Shown: positions 8,810-18,655, numbered from the stretch's first letter. The stretch is 64,000 nt of DNA from Arcobacter venerupis (GCF_013201665.1 NZ_CP053840.1:1922001-1986000), one strand, 5' to 3'. Numbers and translations are program-made. Notes: generated by a model from the letters alone, not told the origin.

Positions 8810-10468
8810 TTATTCATATTTTGTACCTTTTAAATTATTAATAATTAAATTTATATATTTTAAAATCTTAATTGCATTCTCACACTCTGCTTTATAGATT
8901 TCTGCATTACTATCATCATGAGAAGTTGAATTAAGAATAAAGTTTTTATAAAATTCACCTCGCTTTATTATAGATTGAATATTATCTTTAGATATTGTTC
9001 CATCTTCATTTTCAATTTTATCTATAAAACTAATCTCTGTTTGATTAAGTGGCTTAAATGCAGACTTAATTCTATTTAATTTAATTTCATCAGATTGATT
9101 ATTATCTAAAATTTCTTCTATCTTCTTATAAAATGAATTTATTAATTTGTGCGAATAAATATAATGTTTATCTGTAGATTTTAAAGCATCAATCATATTT
9201 TGTAAATCTTCTACTCTTCCTAATTCTAAAAGTTGCTCAAATTCAGTAACAATTCTTTCAAATTCTTTTCTTATAAAATTACCTGCAGAATGTTCATCTC
9301 CTCTCTTCAAACTATCATTTGCATCTTTTAGATAACTAACATCTTTATCATATAAAAAAGCTTGATTATTATATACAAAAAGTTTTTTTACTTCCCATTG
9401 TTCTTTCTCTTCATTATCTAAATTAATCATCTTCCTAGTCATATTAAAGAATTGTAAATTATGGGTCAAAATCAGTTTTTGATAATCTTTAAACTCTTCT
9501 AAAATGTATTTCATAATCAACTTTCGATTTGACATATCCAAAGATGTCAAAAAATCATCTAAAACCAAAAGTTTAAAATTATCACTTTTATCTTCATATT
9601 TTTTAGCAAGAGCAAAATAAATAGCTACACCAATGAGCTTTAATTTTGCTTCATTATAATGTTGAGAAAGTTTTCCATTACAATTTATATCATCAATTTT
9701 TATTTTTATAATTGGTGGATAAAATTCTAAAACTTCACTATTTCCAGATTGGGCAGGAGTAATTTCAAATGAAATTTTTAAATTCTCACTAAAATACCCA
9801 TTTATTATTTTATTGATTTCATTGGTTGGAAACTCCGTATCAAATACAAATTGTAATAATTCATTCTCTGACTTGATTATTTTTTCAAATTCATCCCTAA
9901 TTTTATGGGCATCATCACCACTTTTTTCAATTATCTTTTTCTTTAATATTTCGAGATTGTTAAATTGGCTATAACGCTTAAAATGATGATTTTCATTTTC
10001 ACTTGTGTATTTGCTTTTCATTTGTGGAAAATGTTCAAATAATGTCTCATTTAATGCAATATAAAAATTTTCTTTTACTATACGATTTAAAATCTTTTCA
10101 TTTGCGAAATATATACTTGGCTCAATAAGCATATATTTTGATAAAGGTGTTTTTCCAGATAAATTTTCAACATTTAGAATATCAAAAGGTGATAATTCTT
10201 GAGAATTTCGATTCAAAAATTTTTCATTATCAAAATCTATATTTATTTCTAAATCATTTGTAATAAAATTTCTATTACGATAAGTTTCTTGTATATCTAT
10301 ACCCTTATCTAACCTTTTTTGATGATAAAAATTTGAATATAGAGCTTCATAAATAGAACTTTTACCTGTTCCATTTTCTCCATAAATAAGAACATTTTTA
10401 CCATTAAAATTGATAGTTAAATCTTGATGAAATTTAAAATACTTAAGTTCTACTTTTTTAATTTTCAT
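8810..10468 (-). CDS. SMC/RecF-like AAA ATPase, partner of DUF262 protein
   Basis: This 552-residue protein is an ABC-type (RecF/SMC-like) ATPase. It has an N-terminal Walker A GENGTGKSS (about 30-38), a degenerate signature LSQHYNEAK, Walker B LLVLDDF (about 300-306) with a SLD D-loop, and LTHN as the H-loop. No long coiled coil separates the halves. The C-terminal ~180 residues are helical (FIRKEFERIVTEFEQLL ... LNSTSHDDSN), resembling the tails of defence ATPases, with no clear nuclease motif. Its ATG overlaps the DUF262 gene's TGA (ATGA), so the two are translationally coupled. A joint antiphage or DNA-processing role is inferred. Confidence 0.8.
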   Translation of the reverse strand: MKIKKVELKYFKFHQDLTINFNGKNVLIYGENGTGKSSIYEALYSNFYHQKRLDKGIDIQETYRNRNFITNDLEINIDFDNEKFLNRNSQELSPFDILNVENLSGKTPLSKYMLIEPSIYFANEKILNRIVKENFYIALNETLFEHFPQMKSKYTSENENHHFKRYSQFNNLEILKKKIIEKSGDDAHKIRDEFEKIIKSENELLQFVFDTEFPTNEINKIINGYFSENLKISFEITPAQSGNSEVLEFYPPIIKIKIDDINCNGKLSQHYNEAKLKLIGVAIYFALAKKYEDKSDNFKLLVLDDFLTSLDMSNRKLIMKYILEEFKDYQKLILTHNLQFFNMTRKMINLDNEEKEQWEVKKLFVYNNQAFLYDKDVSYLKDANDSLKRGDEHSAGNFIRKEFERIVTEFEQLLELGRVEDLQNMIDALKSTDKHYIYSHKLINSFYKKIEEILDNNQSDEIKLNRIKSAFKPLNQTEISFIDKIENEDGTISKDNIQSIIKRGEFYKNFILNSTSHDDSNAEIYKAECENAIKILKYINLIINNLKGTKYE

Positions 10469-12039
10469 TTCTCACCTTTGAAAAATTGTTCATATCGTGC
10501 TGTTAAATCTTGAATTCTTTGAATATTCAAATTTTCACTTAATTTATCATCATTATTTCTATTATTTAACAATAAATTCACATCAAGAAAATTTGAACTT
10601 TTATTATCTATTTCTTTTTTTGTTAAATCTATAGGTAATATCTTACCAATATCATAATCTGATTCATCAGAACAATAAATAATATCTTTTGTTTTTATAA
10701 AATTAAATGGATAAACAGATAACTGTTTAGGATTAAGATATACACCTAAAAGTCCAAAACCTTTATCTAATTTTCCAAATAAATTTGGTAAATTAAAATT
10801 TATTTCAAAAGAATTATCCAATTCTTTATGAACAATTTTTACTATTAAATCATACATATCATATTTAATTTGTGCAGTAGAACCTTTAGAATAAGATTGT
10901 CGGACAAGAAATTTTGAAAAATTTATTGTCATTAATTCATCATTTAAATCATTTTCTACAAGATATATTATTATTGTATCTTTAGGATAAGAATTTGTAT
11001 ATAAATCTATAAGCTGAAACCATTTTGCAAGTTCATCTCCTGCTTGTTTTTTTCTTTTTTCAAAAAATTCAACTGCATCAACAATACTATTTAAATCTTC
11101 CATTATTTCATAATAAGATTTATTTTTAAATTGTGAATATTCCATTTTTTCAAAAAAATCACGAAGTCCTATTTCAGAACCTCTAATGCCTTTTAAACCT
11201 CTTGCCAAATGTGAATAAATCCTAAAAACTCTCAATTTCAATTTATTTTCTTTTGACTCATCAAGTGCATCACATCTTTCATCAAAAGTTTTCCATAATT
11301 CTATAAATTTATCTGTATCATTTTTACGATTTGCCATATAGTAAAGATTTGATTTAAAAATATCAGTATCATCAAGAGGAATACCTCTATTATTCATCGT
11401 TTCAAATATTTTTAATGCTTTATCTCTTGCTTTTGCTGTATCTTCACCTTCTGTAAATATTGGTAATAAAGAAACATCATAAAGAATAAAATCAATAAAA
11501 TCTTTTATGTCATTTCCATCTTGATAAACAAATTCTTTTATTTTTTTATAAAAAAACTGAATATTAGTTTTAAATTTATCTTTCTTTTCATTTTTATTTA
11601 GTAGCTTTTCATATTCATAATTTTCATTAAGAACTTCATTGAAAGATAAAGAATCTTTTTCAATGAAAATATTTGTTTTAACCCTTTGTTCTATAACAGC
11701 ATCGGTTCTATCATCAAGTATCCAAATAGTATTTTTTAATTTTCTATTATTTTGATCAAACGCAAACAAAACTTTTAAAAACATGATTAAAGTTGTAAGT
11801 CTTTGTTGTCCATCTATTACTTCATACTCATCTCTAACAGATGTAGTTAAAATAATATTACCCAGAAAACACCCTTCAGTTTTATTTATATAAAAAGCTG
11901 TTTTTAAATCTTCAAATAATTTATCGCATTCACTTTCTGTCCAAGAATAAGCTCTTTGATAAGGAGGAATAATATATTTAGTTCTATCTCCAAAAATTTT
12001 TAATATATATTTTTGTTCTGCATTTAATTGTAAAGCCAT
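10465..12039 (-). CDS. DUF262 (GmrS/ParB-like) domain protein
   Basis: The 524-residue protein carries the DUF262 signature: IPPYQRAYSW (about 24-33) and DGQQRLTTL (about 76-84), the ParB/sulfiredoxin-like NTPase or DNase motifs also found in GmrSD and BrxU-type restriction proteins. FETMNNRGIPL, a further DUF262 motif, follows near residue 215. The usual C-terminal DUF1524 HNH nuclease (His-x-x-Pro and His-Asn motifs) is not visible, so this is not a canonical GmrSD fusion. It is the upstream member of a two-gene operon with the SMC-like ATPase. Confidence 0.82.
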   Translation of the reverse strand: MALQLNAEQKYILKIFGDRTKYIIPPYQRAYSWTESECDKLFEDLKTAFYINKTEGCFLGNIILTTSVRDEYEVIDGQQRLTTLIMFLKVLFAFDQNNRKLKNTIWILDDRTDAVIEQRVKTNIFIEKDSLSFNEVLNENYEYEKLLNKNEKKDKFKTNIQFFYKKIKEFVYQDGNDIKDFIDFILYDVSLLPIFTEGEDTAKARDKALKIFETMNNRGIPLDDTDIFKSNLYYMANRKNDTDKFIELWKTFDERCDALDESKENKLKLRVFRIYSHLARGLKGIRGSEIGLRDFFEKMEYSQFKNKSYYEIMEDLNSIVDAVEFFEKRKKQAGDELAKWFQLIDLYTNSYPKDTIIIYLVENDLNDELMTINFSKFLVRQSYSKGSTAQIKYDMYDLIVKIVHKELDNSFEINFNLPNLFGKLDKGFGLLGVYLNPKQLSVYPFNFIKTKDIIYCSDESDYDIGKILPIDLTKKEIDNKSSNFLDVNLLLNNRNNDDKLSENLNIQRIQDLTARYEQFFKGEK

Positions 12040-12124
12040 TTTTAACCTTTAAAATTTATATTAATTATTTTAACTAAATTGTTATAAATAAGGTATTTAT
12101 AACTATTCACTTTAAAATATAATT

Positions 12125-12835
12125 TTAAAACAACTCACTTAAAAGCTTTTTTATAGCCATCTTTTGTAAGAGATGAAGAGAGCTTTTATCACTCCATTTC
12201 TGTACTTCTTTTTTATAGTGTTCAAGTATTAAAATATCTATTTGCTCTTTTTTTTCTATTAGATACTCTAAATGTTCTTTTAACTCATCTTGGCTTAATT
12301 CACTTACATCTTTTAGTTTATAAAACAGAGCCTCTTTAAAGTCTTCATCTATATACTCTTTTGCTCTTTGCAAAAATATTGTAGCTTCTATTTCATCAGC
12401 AAAAATGTCATTCCATTTTCTTCCATTTTTTAACTGATCCACTGCTACATCTAAAAAAACTGGAACTATTTGTAATACTTTATTTAACTCTTTAAAATCA
12501 TCATCAATTAAAGACCTAAAAAGCATTCTAGTTCTATTTTTTATTTTTACTCGTAAATCAACTTTTTCTACAACATCTCTATGTAAAAGTGAAAATCTTT
12601 TAAAAGCATTTAATTTTGAGTGGTTAAAAGCCATAATAGATACAAGAGGTTCAACATCTTCTATTTGTGCTTCACAAGAACCATTTGGTCTACAAAAAGC
12701 CCAATAGAGTCTTGCTTCCATATCTGGATGATTTAGATACTTTTCATCCCCTAAGGCTTCAAAGTCATCTTCTTCTTTTAACTCTTCAACTTCTTCTTTA
12801 TATGTTAAATTGAATAACTCTTCCATATTGCTCAA
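12125..12835 (-). CDS. Hypothetical protein of the MoxR/VWA cluster
   Basis: A 236-residue, helix-rich, acidic protein starting MSNMEELFNLTYKEEVEEL. No domain is recognised. It overlaps the VWA-protein gene by 38 bases and is the third gene of a tight operon after the MoxR-like ATPase and the VWA protein. MoxR-VWA loci often carry such a poorly conserved third component that may be an adaptor or substrate; that role here is inferred from position only. Confidence 0.7.
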   Translation of the reverse strand: MSNMEELFNLTYKEEVEELKEEDDFEALGDEKYLNHPDMEARLYWAFCRPNGSCEAQIEDVEPLVSIMAFNHSKLNAFKRFSLLHRDVVEKVDLRVKIKNRTRMLFRSLIDDDFKELNKVLQIVPVFLDVAVDQLKNGRKWNDIFADEIEATIFLQRAKEYIDEDFKEALFYKLKDVSELSQDELKEHLEYLIEKKEQIDILILEHYKKEVQKWSDKSSLHLLQKMAIKKLLSELF

Positions 12836-13985
12836 ACTTTCTTAGATTTTTTTTATTGCTTATTATAAAAAGCGTATTACATAGTAGTGACTCACTTATA
12901 TCAAACTCTCCATCTGTTAGAGCAATAAGTAAACTATCATTTCTTACTTCACTAGATTTTTTTAAATAATTTAATAGCTCATCAAAGTTTGTTCCACCAT
13001 TTGATTTGGGAATTAATAACTCTTTACTACTCAATGGATTAAAGCTATCAAAACTAATGATATATTCATTTCTAACTTTTAAATCAAAGGGTAAAATATC
13101 TATTTTATACTCATAAAAACTCTCAGCAATTTCACTTATGATTCCCAAAAACTTTTTATACTCATCAAGGCTAACACTAGATGAACTATCAAGTGCTACA
13201 AAAATATTAAGGTTATCATTTAATTTTTTAGTTCCTGGCATATAAATGCCTCTATCTATAAATCTTTTATTGGGTCTTTCATAAGAGATTTGTTTTTCAA
13301 AAAATGAACTTATTAAATACTCTTTTAACACATCATGTAAATCTATCTCTGGTTTTATTAATGTATCTATTTCTATACTCATTCCCTCATATAAATTTGA
13401 TGATTTTTTTGCAAGACTTAAAGCTTGGATTATTATTCCATCTAGTTTCTCTTGGTTTACTTTTTCGCTTTTTGTTAAAACCTCATCTAAATCCAGTTTT
13501 GATTTATCATAAGTATTTGATTCTATCTTTCCATTTTTATCAGGAGTTGTTTTACTTAACTCCTCTTTTTTCTTTTTATATAAAATCTCATAAACCTCTT
13601 CAACACACTTATCTTTTAAAGTTACATCAAGTATCTCATCAGCTGGTCTTGTTCCCACATTTTCAAAAGTAGTTAAGATATTGTTTATTACCACATCACA
13701 AGCTTGATTCCAAGTATGTCTATCTCTTGTTTTTTGTCTATATGGATGTTTTAAAACAATATGAAGCAAAGTGTGAGCATATAAATATGTAATCTCATCC
13801 CTCGAATATTTTGTTAATTTTTCTGTATCAATTGTGATTTTAAAACCATCTGTTAAAAAAGCACTATTCATATTCCCTTTAAACTCACTATTTATACTTA
13901 AAGCTAAAACTGATAAAAAAGGATGGTTAAATAAAAAACTTATCCTAATTTTCTCAAAAATATCTTTATAATATGTAGTCTCCAT
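12798..13985 (-). CDS. VWA-like (DUF2201-type) metallopeptidase-like protein
   Basis: The protein (395 residues from the start at 13985) has an N-terminal peptidase-like domain with HTLLHIVLKH, where the HExxH glutamate is replaced by Thr, so peptidase activity is doubtful. The C-terminal VWA-like domain has a MIDAS DSSSS motif (FVALDSSSSV) and a later TDGEFD metal residue. The longer frame begins at 14012, but the ATG at 13985 has GGAG at good spacing. It overlaps the MoxR ATPase gene and is likely its partner. Confidence 0.78.
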   Translation of the reverse strand: METTYYKDIFEKIRISFLFNHPFLSVLALSINSEFKGNMNSAFLTDGFKITIDTEKLTKYSRDEITYLYAHTLLHIVLKHPYRQKTRDRHTWNQACDVVINNILTTFENVGTRPADEILDVTLKDKCVEEVYEILYKKKKEELSKTTPDKNGKIESNTYDKSKLDLDEVLTKSEKVNQEKLDGIIIQALSLAKKSSNLYEGMSIEIDTLIKPEIDLHDVLKEYLISSFFEKQISYERPNKRFIDRGIYMPGTKKLNDNLNIFVALDSSSSVSLDEYKKFLGIISEIAESFYEYKIDILPFDLKVRNEYIISFDSFNPLSSKELLIPKSNGGTNFDELLNYLKKSSEVRNDSLLIALTDGEFDISESLLCNTLFIISNKKNLRKFEQYGRVIQFNI

Positions 13986-14973
13986 ACTTCTCCATCCATT
14001 TATCAAACTCATCTAAGAGTGCTATGTTTTCGTCTTTTACTATTAAATCTTTTATTAGCATAACAGCAAACTCTACTGGTAAACTTTTACTATAAGCAAA
14101 GATATTTATAGCTTGATTTGTATTTTCATATTTTTCAATTACCGCTGAACATAAAGCGTATAAAGCACTTGGTTCACTAGGAATAATTTCACAAGTACCA
14201 TTTAAAATATCATCAATATTTGGCAGAGTCTTATAAACTTTTATAAATGAAATAAATTCAACAGCAGCTGCATACCCCACAGTTCCATAAATAATTGGAG
14301 AAATAAGATTAACATTACTCTCTGTTTTTAGAATATTTGACATCATACTCCAAGCCCTTGGTGTGCAAAAAGCTGGATTTGTTTCAGTTGCATTTGGAAC
14401 TTCACTACTTAATAAATCTGGTCTAAATCCTAAAAATCCTAAAATATATGAATGAATCCCATTTAAAATAGCCCAATTTTTAAAATCATCATATTTTGCT
14501 TCTAAAAGCAAATGAACCATTCTATTTACAAGTGGACTAGGAAGTTTAAAAACAATTCCTTTATCATTTATCTTATTTCCAGCACACACTATTTTCCAAT
14601 TTCGAGGAAGTGAATACTCCCCTATTTTTCTATCAAGAACAAGCTGATATATTGCTGCTTGAACAGACAAAGAAGCTGAGTTTAACTCATCTAAAAAAAG
14701 AATACCCGATGAATTTTGGTCTAAAGGCAAAAAAACTGGTGGCATCCAAACTGTTTGATTATTTGTAATTGTAGGAATTCCTCTTAAATCAACCGCATCA
14801 AGTTGAGAAAGTCTTACATCTACTAACTCTAAATTATTCTTTTTTGCAATATCATTTACAATATAAGATTTTCCAATTCCTGGACTTCCATGAATAAAAA
14901 CTGGCATATCACTTTTTAGTAATATTTGAAGTTGTTTGTATAGTTCTATTGTTCCAATTGAAGGAGTTACCAT
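13966..14973 (-). CDS. MoxR-family AAA+ ATPase
   Basis: The 335-residue AAA+ protein has Walker A GSPGIGKS (29-36), Walker B ILFLDEL (about 110), a sensor-1 segment CAGNKIND and an arginine-finger region LPSPLVNRM. MoxR ATPases work as chaperone-like remodelling machines, usually with a VWA partner that inserts metal cofactors or controls complex assembly. Here the partner is encoded directly downstream with an overlap of about 20 bases. The operon's target is unknown; no dehydrogenase or carbon-monoxide-type enzyme lies nearby. Confidence 0.85.
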   Translation of the reverse strand: MVTPSIGTIELYKQLQILLKSDMPVFIHGSPGIGKSYIVNDIAKKNNLELVDVRLSQLDAVDLRGIPTITNNQTVWMPPVFLPLDQNSSGILFLDELNSASLSVQAAIYQLVLDRKIGEYSLPRNWKIVCAGNKINDKGIVFKLPSPLVNRMVHLLLEAKYDDFKNWAILNGIHSYILGFLGFRPDLLSSEVPNATETNPAFCTPRAWSMMSNILKTESNVNLISPIIYGTVGYAAAVEFISFIKVYKTLPNIDDILNGTCEIIPSEPSALYALCSAVIEKYENTNQAINIFAYSKSLPVEFAVMLIKDLIVKDENIALLDEFDKWMEKYGDYIL

Positions 14974-15069
14974 TTTATAACCTATTTTTTAGACTTTGTA
15001 TGCAATTTTTATGCCTTTACAGTAATAGCTTTCATATTGTATACTTGTGCAAAAATTTAGGAATTTAAT

Positions 15070-15954
15070 TTGCCATATATAAAAAAAGAGTTTAAAACAA
15101 TAAAAGGGAAAAAAATTGAGGAGTTTTTGCAAACTCTAGCTATTGATTTAAAACTTTGTTTGACTCTTTTAGAAAAAGGCAAAATCACAGATGAAAACAA
15201 TAAACGCCTACAAAAAAATCAAATTATAAAATCAGATTTTATTTATATAGTTATATTTGAGCCCCAAACAAAAGGTTTAAAACCGATTTTCGACTCTTTT
15301 CATTTTGCTATTTTTGATAAACCAAGTGGAATAATGGTTCATCCCTCTTCTCACCAACTAAATATTTATACCCTTTTAGATGAAATAAAATATCATTTTG
15401 GTGAAAAAGCCTCTTTGGTTCACCGAATCGATGCTGAAACTTCTGGTTTAGTATTGGTAGCTAAAAATGCCTTTAGTGATATGGTTTTAAAATCTATGTT
15501 TGAAGAAAAACTCTATACTAAAAAATATAAAGCTTTAGTAGATGGAGAAATAAAAGAAGAATTGACAATAAACACTGCAATCACAAATGATACTGGTTTA
15601 ATAAAACTAAAAATGAAAACAGATATTAATGGAAAAGAGTCAACAACAATCATAAAACCAATCCTTTATGACGAAATAAATAATCAAACTTTAATAGAAG
15701 CGATTCCCTTAACAGGAAGACAACATCAAATTAGAGTTCATTTGGATTCTATTGGTCATACAATAATTGGAGATCCACTTTATGGAGTAAATGAAAAGTT
15801 TGCTGATGATTTTTTGAAAAATAACATTTCTTTAGAAAAAAGAGTAAAAATAACAAAAGCTCCAAGACTGATGCTTCAAGCCGATTATTTAGAATTTGAA
15901 TTTTTAGATGTTATTTACAAATTTTCTTCAAAACAAAAATTTATCACTATTTAA
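15070..15954 (+). CDS. RluA-family pseudouridine synthase
   Basis: The 294-residue protein has an N-terminal S4-like region (about 1-70) and the RluA catalytic domain: DKPSGIMVHPS, then HRIDAETSGL with the catalytic Asp, and the late TGRQHQIRVHL motif. It isomerises uridine to pseudouridine in rRNA or tRNA; the exact target is not readable. The only plausible start is TTG at 15070, preceded by AGGA at about 8 bases, so it uses a weak non-ATG start. It is divergent from the MoxR operon. Confidence 0.88.
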   Translation: MPYIKKEFKTIKGKKIEEFLQTLAIDLKLCLTLLEKGKITDENNKRLQKNQIIKSDFIYIVIFEPQTKGLKPIFDSFHFAIFDKPSGIMVHPSSHQLNIYTLLDEIKYHFGEKASLVHRIDAETSGLVLVAKNAFSDMVLKSMFEEKLYTKKYKALVDGEIKEELTINTAITNDTGLIKLKMKTDINGKESTTIIKPILYDEINNQTLIEAIPLTGRQHQIRVHLDSIGHTIIGDPLYGVNEKFADDFLKNNISLEKRVKITKAPRLMLQADYLEFEFLDVIYKFSSKQKFITI

Positions 15955-16052
15955 ATAATAATTTCTATTTAATAAAAAAATTTATCCTTTTTATCCAAAA
16001 TAAAAAATCCTTAGTTATAATCAACTATTAAATAAATATTAGGTTATAGATT

Positions 16053-17141
16053 ATGAATACACTATCAAATGAAAATTTAAAAGAAAAAAATATAAAAGGT
16101 GCTTTTTTTGCAGCAATAGTAGGTGATGCTTTATGTTTAGGAACACACTACGAATATGATGCTAAAAAAATCTATGAAGCTTATGGACAAAAACCAATAG
16201 AAAAGTTTATGAGTCCAGGTGAAAAAATGGGTGGACAAACCCACGGTATTGGTTGGGGTGAGAGAAACTATCATCCAGGAAAAAGTGCTGGTGGAACTAC
16301 TGATTATGGTGATTACAATATAGTAATTCTTGAACACTTAGTTGCTACTTCAAATCCGCCTAGAGCTTTTAGCGTACAAGATTTAATTCCCCATTGGATG
16401 AATAGACTTGAAAATGGTTGGGGTTCTTGGATTTGTACTATGACAAAAGAAACATACTCACAAGTAAAACATGGAACAAAAATCGAAAACTTAGGTGGAA
16501 TATCAAATGCCATGGCAATACGTCATGTTGCAGCTCATGCTTATTATGAAAATGAAGATGAGTTAGTTGATGTTGCAAGAAAAGCTATGTTTACACACAA
16601 GGACTTTTCAGCTCTTGGTGGTGGTGAGTTTTTTGCAAGGGTTACCCACAGAGTTTTGAGAGGTGAAAGTCCAAGAGATGCTATTGAAGAAGTTGCTGTT
16701 TTAATGGGTGGATTTTTTGAAGATAAAACAAAACAAGCAATAGCAAAATATGAAGAAGAAGCAAATCCTCAATCACAGCTTTCAAAAGAGCAATTTTCTG
16801 ATGATTTAGCACTTACATCAATGGCTAGACTTTGGGATATTGGAAGAAGTGAACCAATAAAAGTAGGAAAAGCAAGTCCAACTGAAGGCACACTTCCAGG
16901 AAGTATTTATTTCATACTAAAATATGCAAACAAAGAAGATGGACTAAAAAAAGCCCTACAAGCAAATGCAATGGTTGGAGGTGATAATGCCTCAAGAGCA
17001 ATTGCCATTGGTATGGTTTTAGGAGCATATTTTGGAGTTGATGCAATTCCACAAGAGTGGAAAGAAACATTAACTCAATGGGAATATTGTGAAGATTTAT
17101 TGGATAAACTTCCTTTGATTAAGAAGTTGAAAGAAGCGTAA
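16053..17141 (+). CDS. ADP-ribosylglycohydrolase family protein
   Basis: The 362-residue protein matches the ADP-ribosyl-(dinitrogen reductase) hydrolase / J1-crystallin family: an N-terminal GAFFAAIVGDALCLGTHYEY and a C-terminal metal motif in GGDNASRAIAIGMVLGAYFG, plus an internal DxxLA-type helix (SDDLALTSMARLWD). These enzymes remove ADP-ribose using two magnesium ions. The substrate is unknown; no DraT-like transferase is nearby. A promoter-like TATAAT at 16016-16021 and an AGGTTA ribosome-binding site precede it, and it stands alone. Confidence 0.8.
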   Translation: MNTLSNENLKEKNIKGAFFAAIVGDALCLGTHYEYDAKKIYEAYGQKPIEKFMSPGEKMGGQTHGIGWGERNYHPGKSAGGTTDYGDYNIVILEHLVATSNPPRAFSVQDLIPHWMNRLENGWGSWICTMTKETYSQVKHGTKIENLGGISNAMAIRHVAAHAYYENEDELVDVARKAMFTHKDFSALGGGEFFARVTHRVLRGESPRDAIEEVAVLMGGFFEDKTKQAIAKYEEEANPQSQLSKEQFSDDLALTSMARLWDIGRSEPIKVGKASPTEGTLPGSIYFILKYANKEDGLKKALQANAMVGGDNASRAIAIGMVLGAYFGVDAIPQEWKETLTQWEYCEDLLDKLPLIKKLKEA

Positions 17142-17153
17142 TTTTTAATTAAA

Positions 17154-17185
17154 TTTATTCTCAAACGCTTTTGTTTGAGAATAAA
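17154..17185. terminator. Perfect 13-bp hairpin after the ADP-ribosylglycohydrolase gene
   Basis: TTTATTCTCAAAC and GTTTGAGAATAAA form a 13-bp stem with a 6-base loop. It lies 13 bases after the rightward gene. No long U-tract follows, so termination efficiency is uncertain. Confidence 0.6.
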
Positions 17186-17276
17186 TAATATAAAGAAAGT
17201 TCCTAAGAAAAAAAATCTACCAACTCACAACATACATCATTAAAATAGTTCTTTGATTTATTTAAAAATAATACTT

Positions 17277-17708
17277 TTAATTTACTTCTTGTTTTAATTT
17301 TTTTGTTCTGAGATTATAGTTATTTAAATATGCTACTAAATCACTATCCATACTTGCTAAATGGTAATCAAACCAATAAGGGATTTTTTCTATGTAATAT
17401 GATTTTAAAATATTCATACCAAATGCACTATGAGATTTATCAATAAAAAATTGTAGCTCAGCTAAAACTTTATTGTGCTCATTTTTATGTTCCATACTTC
17501 TTGAATAATTATATCTATCCATTAGTTTTTCTTCTTCCATGAAGTGTCTTTTTGTATGAGCAAGTAGTTCTGTAGCTTTTGATTTAATACTTGCGTTTGA
17601 TGTAACTTCTACACTATTATAAATTTCTAAGAATTCTTTATGTAGGACATCTATCACTTTATTGTTCAACACATGTTTACTTTTGTCAAATGCTTTTAGC
17701 TTGCTCAT
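17277..17708 (-). CDS. Bacteriohemerythrin-like protein
   Basis: The 143-residue protein shows the complete hemerythrin ligand pattern: H23, the HxxxE pair H55/E59, the HxxxH pair H74/H78, and the HxxxxD pair H116/D121. It should form a four-helix bundle holding a non-haem di-iron centre that binds oxygen reversibly. In microaerophilic Campylobacterota such proteins store or sense oxygen or protect oxygen-labile enzymes. It is monocistronic, with an AGGAG-like ribosome-binding site before the ATG at 17708. Confidence 0.9.
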   Translation of the reverse strand: MSKLKAFDKSKHVLNNKVIDVLHKEFLEIYNSVEVTSNASIKSKATELLAHTKRHFMEEEKLMDRYNYSRSMEHKNEHNKVLAELQFFIDKSHSAFGMNILKSYYIEKIPYWFDYHLASMDSDLVAYLNNYNLRTKKLKQEVN

Positions 17709-17893
17709 AATTAACTCCTATGATTTTGGAATATACAATGCAATAGCCATTCCCTTAATAAAAATTATTGACTATTTTTTCCTAGAATATAACCAAGAGA
17801 GAGATTTAATTGTAGATAAAGTAACAAAATAAATAACAATACCAGTTTATCAACTATTTCTCTTTTAATATCATATAAGATTATGGTTACTTT

Positions 17894-18517
17894 TTAAACT
17901 CTTTTTGCATTTGACATAAAAATTGCAGCTAATATAAGTAAAGTTCCCGTAATTCTATTTTGTATTTTTATTGCTTTTACATCTTTTAGTAAAAATCTCA
18001 ACTTTGAAGCAAGTGAAGAATAGCCTGTCATTACAAATATATCTACAGCACATAAAGTTGCAGAAATAATTAAAAATTGTAAAAATATTGATTCATTTGG
18101 ATTTATAAATTGAGGAATAAATGCTACAAGAAAAATCGTTGCCTTAATATTTGTTAGATTAATTAAACTTGAATTCAAAAAAGCTTTTTTTGCATTATAT
18201 GAATTTAGATGTTCTTTTTCATCCACTATTTCAACTTTTTCAAAAATTTTGCTTAATCCAAAATAGACTAAATATGCAACACCTATCCATTTTATAATAG
18301 TAAAAATCATAACTGATTTAGCAATAATCGCTCCTAATCCAATAACTACTATAAAAGCTTGTGTTAGGTATCCAACTTGTAATCCTAAAATTGCTGGATA
18401 AGATTTTTTAAGACCATATTTTAATCCATAATTCATAGAAACAACTGCACCAGCTCCAGGTGAAACAGAAATTGCAATTGCTGCTAAAAACATAGTTAAC
18501 CAAACATTAAATTCCAT
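17894..18517 (-). CDS. LysE/RhtB-family amino acid exporter
   Basis: The 207-residue protein has about six membrane segments and the LysE-family N-terminus (AIAISVSPGAGAVVSMNYGLKYG). The family exports amino acids or homoserine lactone-like molecules with the proton gradient; the substrate is unknown. It is transcribed away from sfsA with a 138-base intergenic region carrying both promoters. Confidence 0.85.
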   Translation of the reverse strand: MEFNVWLTMFLAAIAISVSPGAGAVVSMNYGLKYGLKKSYPAILGLQVGYLTQAFIVVIGLGAIIAKSVMIFTIIKWIGVAYLVYFGLSKIFEKVEIVDEKEHLNSYNAKKAFLNSSLINLTNIKATIFLVAFIPQFINPNESIFLQFLIISATLCAVDIFVMTGYSSLASKLRFLLKDVKAIKIQNRITGTLLILAAIFMSNAKRV

Positions 18518-18655
18518 ATAAATTCCTTAATTGATACTCGAAAAAAGAAGATTACAATATTATTGATAAATTTATAATTTTGAAGTCTAAATCATATTTA
18601 TATTAAAATTTTCTAATATAATAGTAAATAATGAATATATTTAAAAGGTTAATAA

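Noticed and set aside
8810-10180. HEPN nuclease motif in the C-terminus of the SMC-like ATPase
   Set aside because: LNSTSH looks similar to HEPN tails, but no Arg lies 4-6 residues before the His.
13304-13672. Rightward open frame of 122 codons inside the VWA gene
   Set aside because: It is antisense to a well-supported coding region, rich in Leu/His from reversed AT-rich codons, and has no recognisable motif.
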